Below are positions 52,899 to 60,013 of a stretch of DNA of 64,000 nt, one piece after another. Positions within the stretch are counted from its first letter, which is position 1. Each line of letters opens with the position of its first letter. Both the position numbers and the translations under genes were made by a program. The notes under the pieces were generated by a model that worked only from the letters and a program-made list of their open reading frames with translations, did no database searches and was not told the origin of the DNA. The stretch is from a virus: IMG/VR virus record IMGVR_UViG_3300008116_000011, positions 110,438 through 174,437 of that record; one strand, given 5' to 3'.

Positions 52899-53179
52899 TA
52901 TAAACGAGTTTTAAATAATGGGTTTTTAGCTGGTGGTAATCCTGTGTGGTGGCGTTTTAGGTCTTTAAGTACTTCTGAATTATTACCTTGATATATTCCA
53001 AAGAAATAATATTCCTTTTTATTGTTTGGAGTAATCAATGCTGGTCCTTCAGTGCTATGAAGTACCCAGATTTTTTCATTTGCTTTAGGATCGTTTTTGT
53101 CCATAACATCATGACCTAAGCGTGTTGTTTGAAATAAAAATAAAGTGTGTCCATCAGTTGTTTTTACTACTTTTTCCAT
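52898..53179 (-). CDS. Small uncharacterised protein
   Basis: I do not recognise this 93-residue protein. It contains KIWVLHSTEGPALITPNNKKEYYFFGIYQG, reminiscent of short beta-repeats (E/DGPAxI...YYFxG) found in phage proteins. Its ATG overlaps the preceding 91-residue gene by 26 nt, and its stop overlaps the kinase start. It is part of an accessory operon headed by the promoter at 53434. Confidence 0.55.
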   Translation of the reverse strand: MEKVVKTTDGHTLFLFQTTRLGHDVMDKNDPKANEKIWVLHSTEGPALITPNNKKEYYFFGIYQGNNSEVLKDLKRHHTGLPPAKNPLFKTRL

Positions 53180-53429
53180 TTTGTCTTTCGTTTATTTTTT
53201 TCATTTGTTTTGCTATCTTCTTTTGCTGTCTAACTTCTTTAGCTTGTTGTTTTAGCTTTTTTTCAGCACCTGCTTTATATTTGATATCTACTTCGATAGG
53301 TCCTTTATTGAATTTATCCAAATCAAATTTCCACGTTTCAATAGTAGTTTCATCTTCGTATACACGAGTAAATTTACGTGGAGCAGGTCCTTGTACTATT
53401 TCTTTTGGTCTACCTCTTCTTTCTTCCAT
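53154..53429 (-). CDS. Small very basic protein
   Basis: This 91-residue protein starts MEERRGRPKEIVQGPAPRKF, where RRGRPKE resembles an AT-hook core (RGRP). The C-terminal 40 residues are Lys-rich and helical (KKLKQQAKEVRQQKKIAKQM). It probably binds nucleic acid. It is the first gene after a host-type promoter and may be expressed early. Function is not known. Confidence 0.6.
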   Translation of the reverse strand: MEERRGRPKEIVQGPAPRKFTRVYEDETTIETWKFDLDKFNKGPIEVDIKYKAGAEKKLKQQAKEVRQQKKIAKQMKKINERQNGKSSKNN

Positions 53430-53433
53430 ATTA

Positions 53434-53464
53434 TAAAGGTATAATTATAAGTTTGGTATCCAAA
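53434..53464 (-). promoter_or_regulatory. Bacteroidota-type promoter for the accessory operon
   Basis: TTTG (53464-53461, in TTTTGGATACC) is followed by 19 nt and TACCTTTA (53441-53434), ending 4 nt ahead of the ATG at 53429. This implies a very short leader or a later start. The TTTTGGATACC box matches that at 4051-4060. Confidence 0.65.
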
Positions 53465-53466
53465 AT

Positions 53467-54807
53467 TTAAATGTTCATATTCATTAGATCAATAAGTATT
53501 TCTTTTCTAATTAAACTCTCAGCTACATAAATTCCTTGTGCACCGGATACAGTAATACCACGAGCGCTTAAGGCATCACCTACAAAGTGTACATCAGGAA
53601 ATGATGTTAATGATAGATCATGGTAATTAACTAAAGGCTCAGGTGATAGATATTTTACTTCAGGCATATAAATACCCCAATCATCTCCCATTTCAGGAAA
53701 TACTAATTGCATATCATCAATAAACTTCTTAATATGTTGAGCATATTCTTCACCAAAAGCTTCAAACAAAGGATCTAATGTATCTACAGGAACAGCAGAT
53801 ACTATACTACCTTCAGATGTAATTCCAGGTTGACGAGTATTATTAGGTGAATAATAAGTTCCAGTACCATTAATTTGAAGTTTTTTAACTGCCTCTCTAC
53901 TCCATTCAAATGGATTTTCAATACCCTTAATTTCCATCAATATACCAAAATTGGTCATATCGTTCCTGAATTCCTCTCCTTTTTTTGCGTGGCCATTATA
54001 ACTAATATTGCCATAAGTTTTTTCAACAGCCACATAAGCAGCGTTATTGTTAGTACAAAAACTACGAAGAGAAACGTTATCAAATTTCTGATAAAGCTTA
54101 AAATCATAGGATACATCAATTAATTTTTGAAAATATTTTTGTGGTGCTTCAAAACGAACTCCAATTTGTACTGATTTAGGTTCAGTAGGTAATTGATAGT
54201 CATTAGATAATTTTTGTGCAAAGTCAATACCTGATTTTCCTACAGCAAATATTAGTGTATCATAAGATACTCCTACTAGGTGAGAATGAAGTTTACGAAG
54301 CTGTATAATATTTTCTTTAAAATTGATTTTATAAACATCTGTATTCCAATGAAATGTAATACCTTTATCTAGTAAATATTGGTACCATGCTTTAGCAATT
54401 TCATGTAAATAATTAGAACCAATATGCCATACAGGAAACATTCTTAAACCAAAATATGGTTTAATAAATTCAGGTTCTTCCTCAGGATTAGACATGAATA
54501 TTTCTTCTGGTTTAGGGTGGAATCGTCTGAAATTAGATATTACCTGGTCCATTAATTCCATTGCTTTTTCTTCACCACAATATTTTGACAATTGACCTCC
54601 AATTGCTGTGTGGTAAGTTAATTTACCATCAGACCAACCGCCAGCACCTAACATACCTGTCATTACTTCTTCAGGTCTACGGTGATGTGGGTCATTACCT
54701 TTGTCAATAATAGTAATTAAATTACCAGGGTATCCCTTATCTACAAGTTTAGTTGCCGCGTTGATACCAGCTACGCCGGCTCCTACAATTACAATTCTTT
54801 TATCCAT
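53467..54807 (-). CDS. FAD-dependent oxidoreductase (possible auxiliary metabolic gene)
   Basis: This 446-residue flavoprotein begins with a Rossmann signature MDKRIVIVGAGVAGINAATKL (GxGxxG at 9-14). The middle contains GTYYSPNNTRQPG. The C-terminus has FVGDALSARGITVSGAQGIYVAESL, the second FAD-binding segment. It matches the class of uncharacterised FAD-dependent dehydrogenases (COG2509-like) rather than a defined enzyme. Substrate and role in infection are unknown; host redox or cofactor metabolism is possible. It overlaps the upstream 158-residue gene by 19 nt, so the two are co-transcribed from the promoter at 55271. Confidence 0.78.
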   Translation of the reverse strand: MDKRIVIVGAGVAGINAATKLVDKGYPGNLITIIDKGNDPHHRRPEEVMTGMLGAGGWSDGKLTYHTAIGGQLSKYCGEEKAMELMDQVISNFRRFHPKPEEIFMSNPEEEPEFIKPYFGLRMFPVWHIGSNYLHEIAKAWYQYLLDKGITFHWNTDVYKINFKENIIQLRKLHSHLVGVSYDTLIFAVGKSGIDFAQKLSNDYQLPTEPKSVQIGVRFEAPQKYFQKLIDVSYDFKLYQKFDNVSLRSFCTNNNAAYVAVEKTYGNISYNGHAKKGEEFRNDMTNFGILMEIKGIENPFEWSREAVKKLQINGTGTYYSPNNTRQPGITSEGSIVSAVPVDTLDPLFEAFGEEYAQHIKKFIDDMQLVFPEMGDDWGIYMPEVKYLSPEPLVNYHDLSLTSFPDVHFVGDALSARGITVSGAQGIYVAESLIRKEILIDLMNMNI

Positions 54808-55265
54808 ATCGGTTTATTGTTTAATTTATTCCAAGTTAAATTTTTAATTTTTACTTTATCTTCAATATAATAAGTTTTATATGCTTTGATAGTATCTTCG
54901 TTTTTATATTCCTCAGGCATTGCTTGTGGTGGTGGTGTAAATCCATTATCAGGAATATTTGGTTCATTATCACGACACCATTCAATTACATCTTGTGTTT
55001 TGTGATGTTTACCATAACGTTTAGTAAATTCATAACATACTTCAAGACCATGTTGTACAAGCCAACGATAATGTTGAATTGATTCACGTACCCATTTAGT
55101 TGATGGGTGATTAAAATGAGCACGTTTATAAGGTGCTTCACCACCAACAGCCCAATGAGTAGTACATAACATTTGTGCTGATTCAATTTGCATTTTGCGA
55201 ATGTGGTCATCACAAAGTTCTTGTGCAGCAATTATTGGATTGTCATTAATGTAAAATATATTCAT
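54789..55265 (-). CDS. Conserved phage protein, pyrimidine-dimer-glycosylase-like
   Basis: This 158-residue protein starts MNIFYINDNPIIAAQELCDDHIRKM, then has ESAQMLCTTHW and KWVRESIQHYRWLVQHGLEVCYEF. I recall this pattern from widespread phage proteins often labelled pyrimidine dimer DNA glycosylase or hypothetical; T4 endonuclease V is only distantly reminiscent. A DNA-repair role is possible but unproven. It shares a promoter with the FAD oxidoreductase. Confidence 0.6.
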   Translation of the reverse strand: MNIFYINDNPIIAAQELCDDHIRKMQIESAQMLCTTHWAVGGEAPYKRAHFNHPSTKWVRESIQHYRWLVQHGLEVCYEFTKRYGKHHKTQDVIEWCRDNEPNIPDNGFTPPPQAMPEEYKNEDTIKAYKTYYIEDKVKIKNLTWNKLNNKPIWIKEL

Positions 55266-55270
55266 AATTT

Positions 55271-55301
55271 TAAATATATTAATTTTTATTCGGTTTCCAA
55301 A
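55271..55301 (-). promoter_or_regulatory. Bacteroidota-type promoter for the glycosylase-like/FAD operon
   Basis: TTTG (55301-55298, in AATTTGGAAACC) is followed by 19 nt and TATATTTA (55278-55271), ending 5 nt upstream of the ATG at 55265. The first transcribed base would lie at or very near the start codon. Confidence 0.65.
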
Positions 55302-55309
55302 TTAAAGAA

Positions 55310-55328
55310 GCCCACCATTATGGTGGGC
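55310..55328 (-). terminator. Hairpin terminator after the leader polyprotein gene
   Basis: GCCCACC (55310-55316) pairs with GGTGGGC (55322-55328) around a 5-nt loop; inner A-T pairs may extend it. It is followed on the minus transcript by UUCUUUAAUUU. About 60 nt separate it from the polyprotein stop. Confidence 0.7.
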
Positions 55329-55390
55329 CACTACTCCAAATTATTTTATCTCTTGCGAGCGAACAGGCAATGAATCTGTTCTATATGTTA

Positions 55391-57010
55391 TTATTCCCAA
55401 TCTTTTTTTAATTCTTCCATCAATTCAACAGCACGTTTTTGAGCTCCATAGAATGAATTATATTCTCCTTCACTAATAAAATCACCAAAGGCATAATTCC
55501 CCATTACATTAAACTTGCCATTTATTTTTTTAAAAATATAAATAACATCTGAGTGGGTTTTATCCCACCCTTCCATAGGAGCTTCGTATGCTTCTATAAG
55601 TTCTCCATATGGATCATATGGGTCATATCCAAATTCTTCAGCATCTTCATCATAATTATTTTCATTATATTCATCTATACTACTTTTATCCCATTTAGAC
55701 CACCCATCAGGAGTTTTTATTGGGCTAGCAGGGACCACACGTGCTTCATCTAGATTATTTTTAAATGGAAATCCATCTGGTTTAGATGTTAGCCAATAAC
55801 TCATTTCTTGTCTAGCCCAATCTTCTACTTCTTGATCTGTAACCTTTGCTGCATCCTCAAATCTGTTAAATCCATCAAAGAAATAAGTAGAGGATTCATC
55901 ATATCCTTCTGAGTCATCCATAAATGAATCAACAGATTCAATTTCTTCAGGATCAATTACTGATTTAAGGTAATTAGCAATAGCTTCAGAGTTTATTTCT
56001 AGGTTTTTACTTCCATTTTTATTATAACTTAATGTAATATATTTAGGTTTCATTCCAACAGGCATAACACGTGCTTCACTTATTTCATCTAATTTTATAT
56101 CAGTAAATCTAGTAACATAATCTACAAACTCTTCAGTACAATCTTCACCATCAACATATATTTTTTTATATTTTTTATAGTAGTCTACCAATATATCACC
56201 TTCTCCTACAGTTACTGTGTTAACTACTAAACTTTCATTAGAAAACTTAGGGGTATTTATTTCATCTTTAGACATTATATCAAAACTATGAAAAAATTCA
56301 GGATCAACATCATAATAATCTTGAAGTTTTTTTACTAAATCTGCTCGTTTAAGTGATGCCATTGGAGCTGGGACTATACGTGCTTCAAGTAGATTTTTTT
56401 GCAATTCTCTTTGTGCATAATCTACAAATTCATTACTGGCAAAATAAGATTCAGAATCAGGAAATGAATCTGTGCCATAATATTCATTCTCTAATTTGTA
56501 ATATATTAAATCTTCTATATCTTTATATGAAAATTGTCCTTTGCTATCAACATATTCATTTTCATAATCACTACCATAGTACTTAGACACTAATTTTCTT
56601 ATATCACCAATATCAATAGAATCTAAGTAAGATCTCCAAAATAATCTAGCTAAATATAATTGTACTTCTTTATTATCTTCGACAAATTCAAGTAGTTCCT
56701 TATCAGTTAATAAACTAACATTAGCTCTAGTAACAATATCCGATTCACCTCCTCTTACAATTTCTGCGTTGGTTTCTATCATTTTAGATTTGATATACTT
56801 TTCAACTAAAGGACCCAATACTCTATCCTCAAACATTGCTTCAACTACTCCCATATTATTTCGATAATAATTGTTATCGGAAATAATATTAGCTATTGCC
56901 TTAGATATTATAGAATTAATCTGGTTGAAATGATCAGGACTTCCTCCGGAAAATGAAATACCTTTAGGTACAATACGTGCTTCTTTTAATATATCGTATA
57001 ATTTTTTCAT
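55391..57010 (-). CDS. Candidate capsid-targeted polyprotein with four protease-type junctions
   Basis: This 539-residue protein starts MKKLYDILKE then ARIVPKG. The same junction type recurs inside: LLE-ARIVPAP (E209), ISE-ARVMPVG (E312) and LDE-ARVVPAS (E422). All fit the T4 gp21 rule (L/I)xE before Ala. Cutting at all four would release a 10-residue leader and pieces of about 199, 103, 110 and 117 residues, each starting ARxxP. The pieces are acidic and helical, not obviously homologous with one another. I know of no function. The repeated junction suggests head-to-tail fusion of several internal proteins. Confidence 0.68.
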   Translation of the reverse strand: MKKLYDILKEARIVPKGISFSGGSPDHFNQINSIISKAIANIISDNNYYRNNMGVVEAMFEDRVLGPLVEKYIKSKMIETNAEIVRGGESDIVTRANVSLLTDKELLEFVEDNKEVQLYLARLFWRSYLDSIDIGDIRKLVSKYYGSDYENEYVDSKGQFSYKDIEDLIYYKLENEYYGTDSFPDSESYFASNEFVDYAQRELQKNLLEARIVPAPMASLKRADLVKKLQDYYDVDPEFFHSFDIMSKDEINTPKFSNESLVVNTVTVGEGDILVDYYKKYKKIYVDGEDCTEEFVDYVTRFTDIKLDEISEARVMPVGMKPKYITLSYNKNGSKNLEINSEAIANYLKSVIDPEEIESVDSFMDDSEGYDESSTYFFDGFNRFEDAAKVTDQEVEDWARQEMSYWLTSKPDGFPFKNNLDEARVVPASPIKTPDGWSKWDKSSIDEYNENNYDEDAEEFGYDPYDPYGELIEAYEAPMEGWDKTHSDVIYIFKKINGKFNVMGNYAFGDFISEGEYNSFYGAQKRAVELMEELKKDWE

Positions 57011-57012
57011 TC

Positions 57013-57372
57013 CTATCTTACAATATATTCTTGACCACCTACTTTAGCTGAGAGTATACTGCGTAGATCAATCATTCTATAACCGTTTTTTTGTGCATCA
57101 AATACAGGTAGTAGGTCTTTAGAAGCAGCATCATAAGGTAAATCACCACCTTTTAGATGTCGTCTAACACCTAAACGACCGTTTAGTGTTCTTGTAGAGC
57201 CATCAGTTCTTTTAACAAATGTTACAGTAAAAAATTCACCTTTACCTGAATTGCGAGGGTCTGTGGCTTTAATTTTATCAATTAATTCTTCACGACTAAT
57301 AGGAACTGCTTGTTCTTTAATAAGTCTTTTTACTTCAGTAAGAAGTTGTTGTTTAAATTGGCTAAGTTTCAT
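57013..57372 (-). CDS. Small protein of the leader-protein cluster
   Basis: This 119-residue protein starts MKLSQFKQQLLTEVKRLIKEQAVPISREELIDKI. The leader-like basic helix ends LIKE-QAVP, which resembles but does not match the xxE-A junction. The body contains FFTVTFVKRTDGSTRTLNGRLGVRRHLKGG and PVFDAQKNGYRMIDLRSI, giving the impression of an SH3-like or beta-barrel fold. I do not recognise its function. It lies 2 nt upstream of the polyprotein gene, so they are co-expressed. Confidence 0.6.
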   Translation of the reverse strand: MKLSQFKQQLLTEVKRLIKEQAVPISREELIDKIKATDPRNSGKGEFFTVTFVKRTDGSTRTLNGRLGVRRHLKGGDLPYDAASKDLLPVFDAQKNGYRMIDLRSILSAKVGGQEYIVR

Positions 57373-57383
57373 ACTAATATTAA

Positions 57384-57764
57384 TTAAACAGGAATATAAA
57401 GCATCATATCACCATTACCATATTCTATAATTTCTAAATCATATCCGGCAACAGTAAGTTGTTTTTTTAATTCATATACATCGTCTACAACCCAATCGTC
57501 AAATTCACCAGGATCATAATCATCTCTTTGAAGTTCACATGAAAGTTTAGAGGTTCCTGGGTCCATAGAAAAATGAAATCCTTGAGGAGTAGCATAAATA
57601 GTACCACCCCATTCATCAGTAGTAAATTCAGGGCCTATTGCTTCCCATTCTTCTGCAGATATTGAACCCTTAAGAGGGCGTTTCATCCTTTGAGGCACAA
57701 TTCTAGCTTCGGTAATACCTGCTAGTTTTTGCAAACGTTGAGCTTCTGTAATATACTGCTTCAT
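57384..57764 (-). CDS. Leader-bearing protein (candidate internal protein)
   Basis: Using the ATG at 57764 (MKQYITEAQRLQKLAGITE then ARIVPQ) gives 126 residues; the frame extends upstream to 57779 but the leader homology fixes the start. The leader is almost identical to those at 4404 and 50544. The body is a compact acidic domain (EFDDWVVDDVYELKKQL near 95). An ATATTTATA box lies 3 nt upstream of this ATG, as at 4404. It is inferred to be packaged in the head and cut by gp21. Confidence 0.66.
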   Translation of the reverse strand: MKQYITEAQRLQKLAGITEARIVPQRMKRPLKGSISAEEWEAIGPEFTTDEWGGTIYATPQGFHFSMDPGTSKLSCELQRDDYDPGEFDDWVVDDVYELKKQLTVAGYDLEIIEYGNGDMMLYIPV

Positions 57765-57767
57765 GGA

Positions 57768-57776
57768 TATAAATAT
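57768..57776 (-). promoter_or_regulatory. ATATTTATA box 3 nt before the leader-protein ATG
   Basis: ATATTTATA is followed by TCC and the ATG at 57764. The gene at 4404 has the same TCC spacer after TATTTATA (4415-4408). Confidence 0.45.
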
Positions 57777-58534
57777 CACTCAGCAACACTGTCCTCGTAC
57801 GTTTTATTTGAAACTGTGTGGTATTTATGGCAACTGTTGCATTGTAGTTGAATTCTTGCAAGTCCAGTTGCTGTGTAACGTCTTTGTGAGAATCTTAAAT
57901 CGGTTGAACCACATTCAGGGCATGAGCATTTATCACCATTTAATAAAGCTCCGTAATGTGTTTTATGTGGAATATAATTAGAAAGTTCTTGATATACCTT
58001 TTCAAGTATTGCAACATCATTTTTGCAATACTCTATCATTTTCTTTAAAGCAGTCTTATCGTTTTTTAATACGATATCTTTCCATAAATCAAATCCAGTT
58101 TCTGTTTTGCCGCCAACGCCTAAATAATTAGCAATATAATCTAAACGATTACTATTAAATTTAAATTTAGAACGTGCTTGTTTTAATGTGTCTATTGTAG
58201 TATAACTAGGGAATGTAGGTATTCTGTGGAATAAACAGCGTGTTCTAATCCAAGGTAAATCAAATCTATCACCATTGTGTCCTACCATTTCATGAGCTTC
58301 ATTAGCAATGCTCATAAATGTTTCTAGCATTGCTTTATCATCTTGGTTTTCGTCCCAATTTAAAGAATATACTTTATTTTCACCTTCCCATTTGTAGCAA
58401 ATGCAGATGATAGCTCTTTCTTTAATAATATTACTATACGGTACGCTTAGTTTATATCCAGACTGCCAGAAAAAACCAATATTAGGGCTAGTTTCTATGT
58501 CAAAAAATAGCCTTTTCTTTTTAATTTTACTCAT
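57776..58534 (-). CDS. Free-standing DnaQ-like 3'-5' exonuclease with zinc ribbon
   Basis: This 252-residue DEDD-family nuclease is read from the ATG at 58534 (MSKIKKKRLF). Exo I is LFFDIETSP (D12, E14), Exo II GHNGDRFDLPWI near 85-96 and Exo III YCKNDVAILEKVY near D173. A C-terminal zinc ribbon has C205xxC208 and C232xxC235. It is separate from the polymerase at 4884-6161, which seems to lack an active exonuclease, so it likely supplies proofreading in trans. RM378, from memory, has a similar split. It has its own host-type promoter. Confidence 0.85.
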   Translation of the reverse strand: MSKIKKKRLFFDIETSPNIGFFWQSGYKLSVPYSNIIKERAIICICYKWEGENKVYSLNWDENQDDKAMLETFMSIANEAHEMVGHNGDRFDLPWIRTRCLFHRIPTFPSYTTIDTLKQARSKFKFNSNRLDYIANYLGVGGKTETGFDLWKDIVLKNDKTALKKMIEYCKNDVAILEKVYQELSNYIPHKTHYGALLNGDKCSCPECGSTDLRFSQRRYTATGLARIQLQCNSCHKYHTVSNKTYEDSVAE

Positions 58535-58552
58535 AATGAGATTGTTTAACAA

Positions 58553-58584
58553 TAACTATACGAACAATATTTTGGTTACCCAAA
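58553..58584 (-). promoter_or_regulatory. Bacteroidota-type promoter for the exonuclease
   Basis: TTTG (58584-58581, in TTTGGGTAACC) is followed by 20 nt and TATAGTTA (58560-58553), one mismatch from TATATTTA, 18 nt ahead of the ATG. The -33 context resembles the polymerase promoter (TTTTTGGTAACC). Confidence 0.62.
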
Positions 58585-58590
58585 TTTATT

Positions 58591-58806
58591 TTAGACTAAT
58601 TTAACGTCGTCACTTCTATCTAATATAATAAAATCTTTAACTCCGTTTTGATTTTCTAAATTTATTTGAATGTCATTACCATAAACAGTAATGCTTTTAA
58701 CTTCTACAATATCTTTTTCGTTTAATTTCCCCATTGGTGTTCCAAGAATATACTTAACCCCTACTTTAAGACTAGAGGCTTTTATTTCACTTGCTTTAAA
58801 ATTCAT
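58591..58806 (-). CDS. Small beta-rich protein
   Basis: I do not recognise this 71-residue protein. The pattern (ASSLKVGVKYILGTPMGKLNEK, VEVKSITVYGNDIQINLENQNG, KDFIILD) suggests a small beta-barrel or SH3-like fold with one Gly-Asn turn. It lies between the exonuclease and the 165-residue gene, is preceded by a 21-nt gap and has no clear host-type promoter. Expression with the upstream genes is assumed. Confidence 0.55.
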   Translation of the reverse strand: MNFKASEIKASSLKVGVKYILGTPMGKLNEKDIVEVKSITVYGNDIQINLENQNGVKDFIILDRSDDVKLV

Positions 58807-58827
58807 ATTCCTTTTTATTGGATAAAT

Positions 58828-59325
58828 TTACGCTGAAGGGCTTGGTTCCTCTTCAGGAGGAGCTGGTGGTTCACCTAATGGTTCTCCTTTAGCTGGGGTT
58901 AAATTTTGTTGGGCTAAGTCTTCAGGAGATAGATTAGCGTTTATAGGTCCATATTGCAATAGATTAGATAATGCTTTAGTAGCTCTTTCACGCTCTTTAA
59001 GCACTAGCATATCGTATCTTTTTCCTAATATTTTTGCAATAAAATCTTCAGTATTCCATATCATATTAAAAAATTGTCCATTAGGGAGAACAATTTTAAA
59101 TGTAGTAGGTTTAGGAGCTACCCATTGAATATCATCAATGAATATTCTGTATTGCATTGATAGTAATTTTTCTAATGCTTGGCGTAATTCAGGAAATTTA
59201 GCTAATATCACGTTCATAGGAGAATTAGGATCACCTTGATAAGCATCTTCACGTTGCTTTCCCATTATTTGGCGTATTCTGCCTCTAATATATCCTTCTA
59301 AATCTTCTCTTGAATTAAATTCCAT
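58828..59325 (-). CDS. Protein with charged N-terminal helix and Pro-rich tail
   Basis: This 165-residue protein begins MEFNSREDLEGYIRGRIRQIMGKQ, a leader-like helix. A middle domain with FPELRQALEKLLSMQYRIFIDDIQWV and IVLPNGQFFNMIWNTEDF follows. The C-terminal 30 residues are Pro/Glu-rich (PLGEPPAPPEEEPSPSA). I do not recognise a family. It is 2 nt downstream of the 224-residue gene, so the two are coupled. Confidence 0.58.
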   Translation of the reverse strand: MEFNSREDLEGYIRGRIRQIMGKQREDAYQGDPNSPMNVILAKFPELRQALEKLLSMQYRIFIDDIQWVAPKPTTFKIVLPNGQFFNMIWNTEDFIAKILGKRYDMLVLKERERATKALSNLLQYGPINANLSPEDLAQQNLTPAKGEPLGEPPAPPEEEPSPSA

Positions 59326-59327
59326 AA

Positions 59328-60002
59328 TTATTTCTTTTTAGCTATTTGTGCTTTAATAGCAATATCTCTTCCTATTTTCCAATCTTCACCATCTACATCA
59401 CCATCGCCGTCTTGATCTTTACCTTTCTTTTCAACTACTGTAGGCATTGGGATATTATCGTTTTTAGAAATTTTTTCGTATTTTGATATTTCTGTTTCAG
59501 CATCTTCCCAATCTCCGTAATTAATATTTTTTAAAATCTGTAAATATTTTTCTTTGGTTTCTATTTTATCTTTAACATTTCTTAATCGTCTGCTTAATTT
59601 AAAAATAGTAGGAACATCATATTCTTCTTCATCTTGCCATCTATTTTCATTTAATTCATGAAATCCTTGAGCAGCTTGTTCAATATAATTTTCTGCTTTA
59701 GCAATGTGATCTTGAATCCATCCTGGGATATTGCGTTCTTGGTTGCCTAATTTTTGTTTTAATTCAAGAACTGATTTTGCAATAGCTTCTAAACTAGATA
59801 TGGCCATTGATACTTCATGATCTTCACCTTCTTTTAATTTTTTGGCTCTACTAGTAGCAATAGCGTACATGTCAGATTCATCGCCTTTAAAGGATTTTTT
59901 CATTCCTTTAACGATTTGTTCTTTTTTGCGTTCTTCAGCGCCAGTAAGAGCTCTTTCTTTTACTACGCGGCGAATCATTTCTTGTAGTTCTGTGTATTTC
60001 AT
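59328..60002 (-). CDS. Helical protein with EF-hand-like DxDxDG motif
   Basis: This 224-residue protein starts MKYTELQEMIRRVVKERALTGAEE, an amphipathic leader-like helix. A long helical domain follows. Near the C-terminus KDQDGDGDVDGEDWK has the calcium-binding loop spacing D-x-D-x-D-G seen in EF-hands and dockerins, and such loops appear in other phage internal proteins. The start codon lies 3 nt after an AATATTTAT box. It is of unknown function and may be a virion internal or core protein. Confidence 0.6.
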   Translation of the reverse strand: MKYTELQEMIRRVVKERALTGAEERKKEQIVKGMKKSFKGDESDMYAIATSRAKKLKEGEDHEVSMAISSLEAIAKSVLELKQKLGNQERNIPGWIQDHIAKAENYIEQAAQGFHELNENRWQDEEEYDVPTIFKLSRRLRNVKDKIETKEKYLQILKNINYGDWEDAETEISKYEKISKNDNIPMPTVVEKKGKDQDGDGDVDGEDWKIGRDIAIKAQIAKKK

Positions 60003-60013
60003 GGTAATAAATA

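Noticed and set aside
55330-55390. Possible tRNA or small RNA between the terminator and the polyprotein stop
   Set aside because: Only a 6-bp arm pair (GAACAG/CTGTTC) is visible, with no cloverleaf or CCA-like end.
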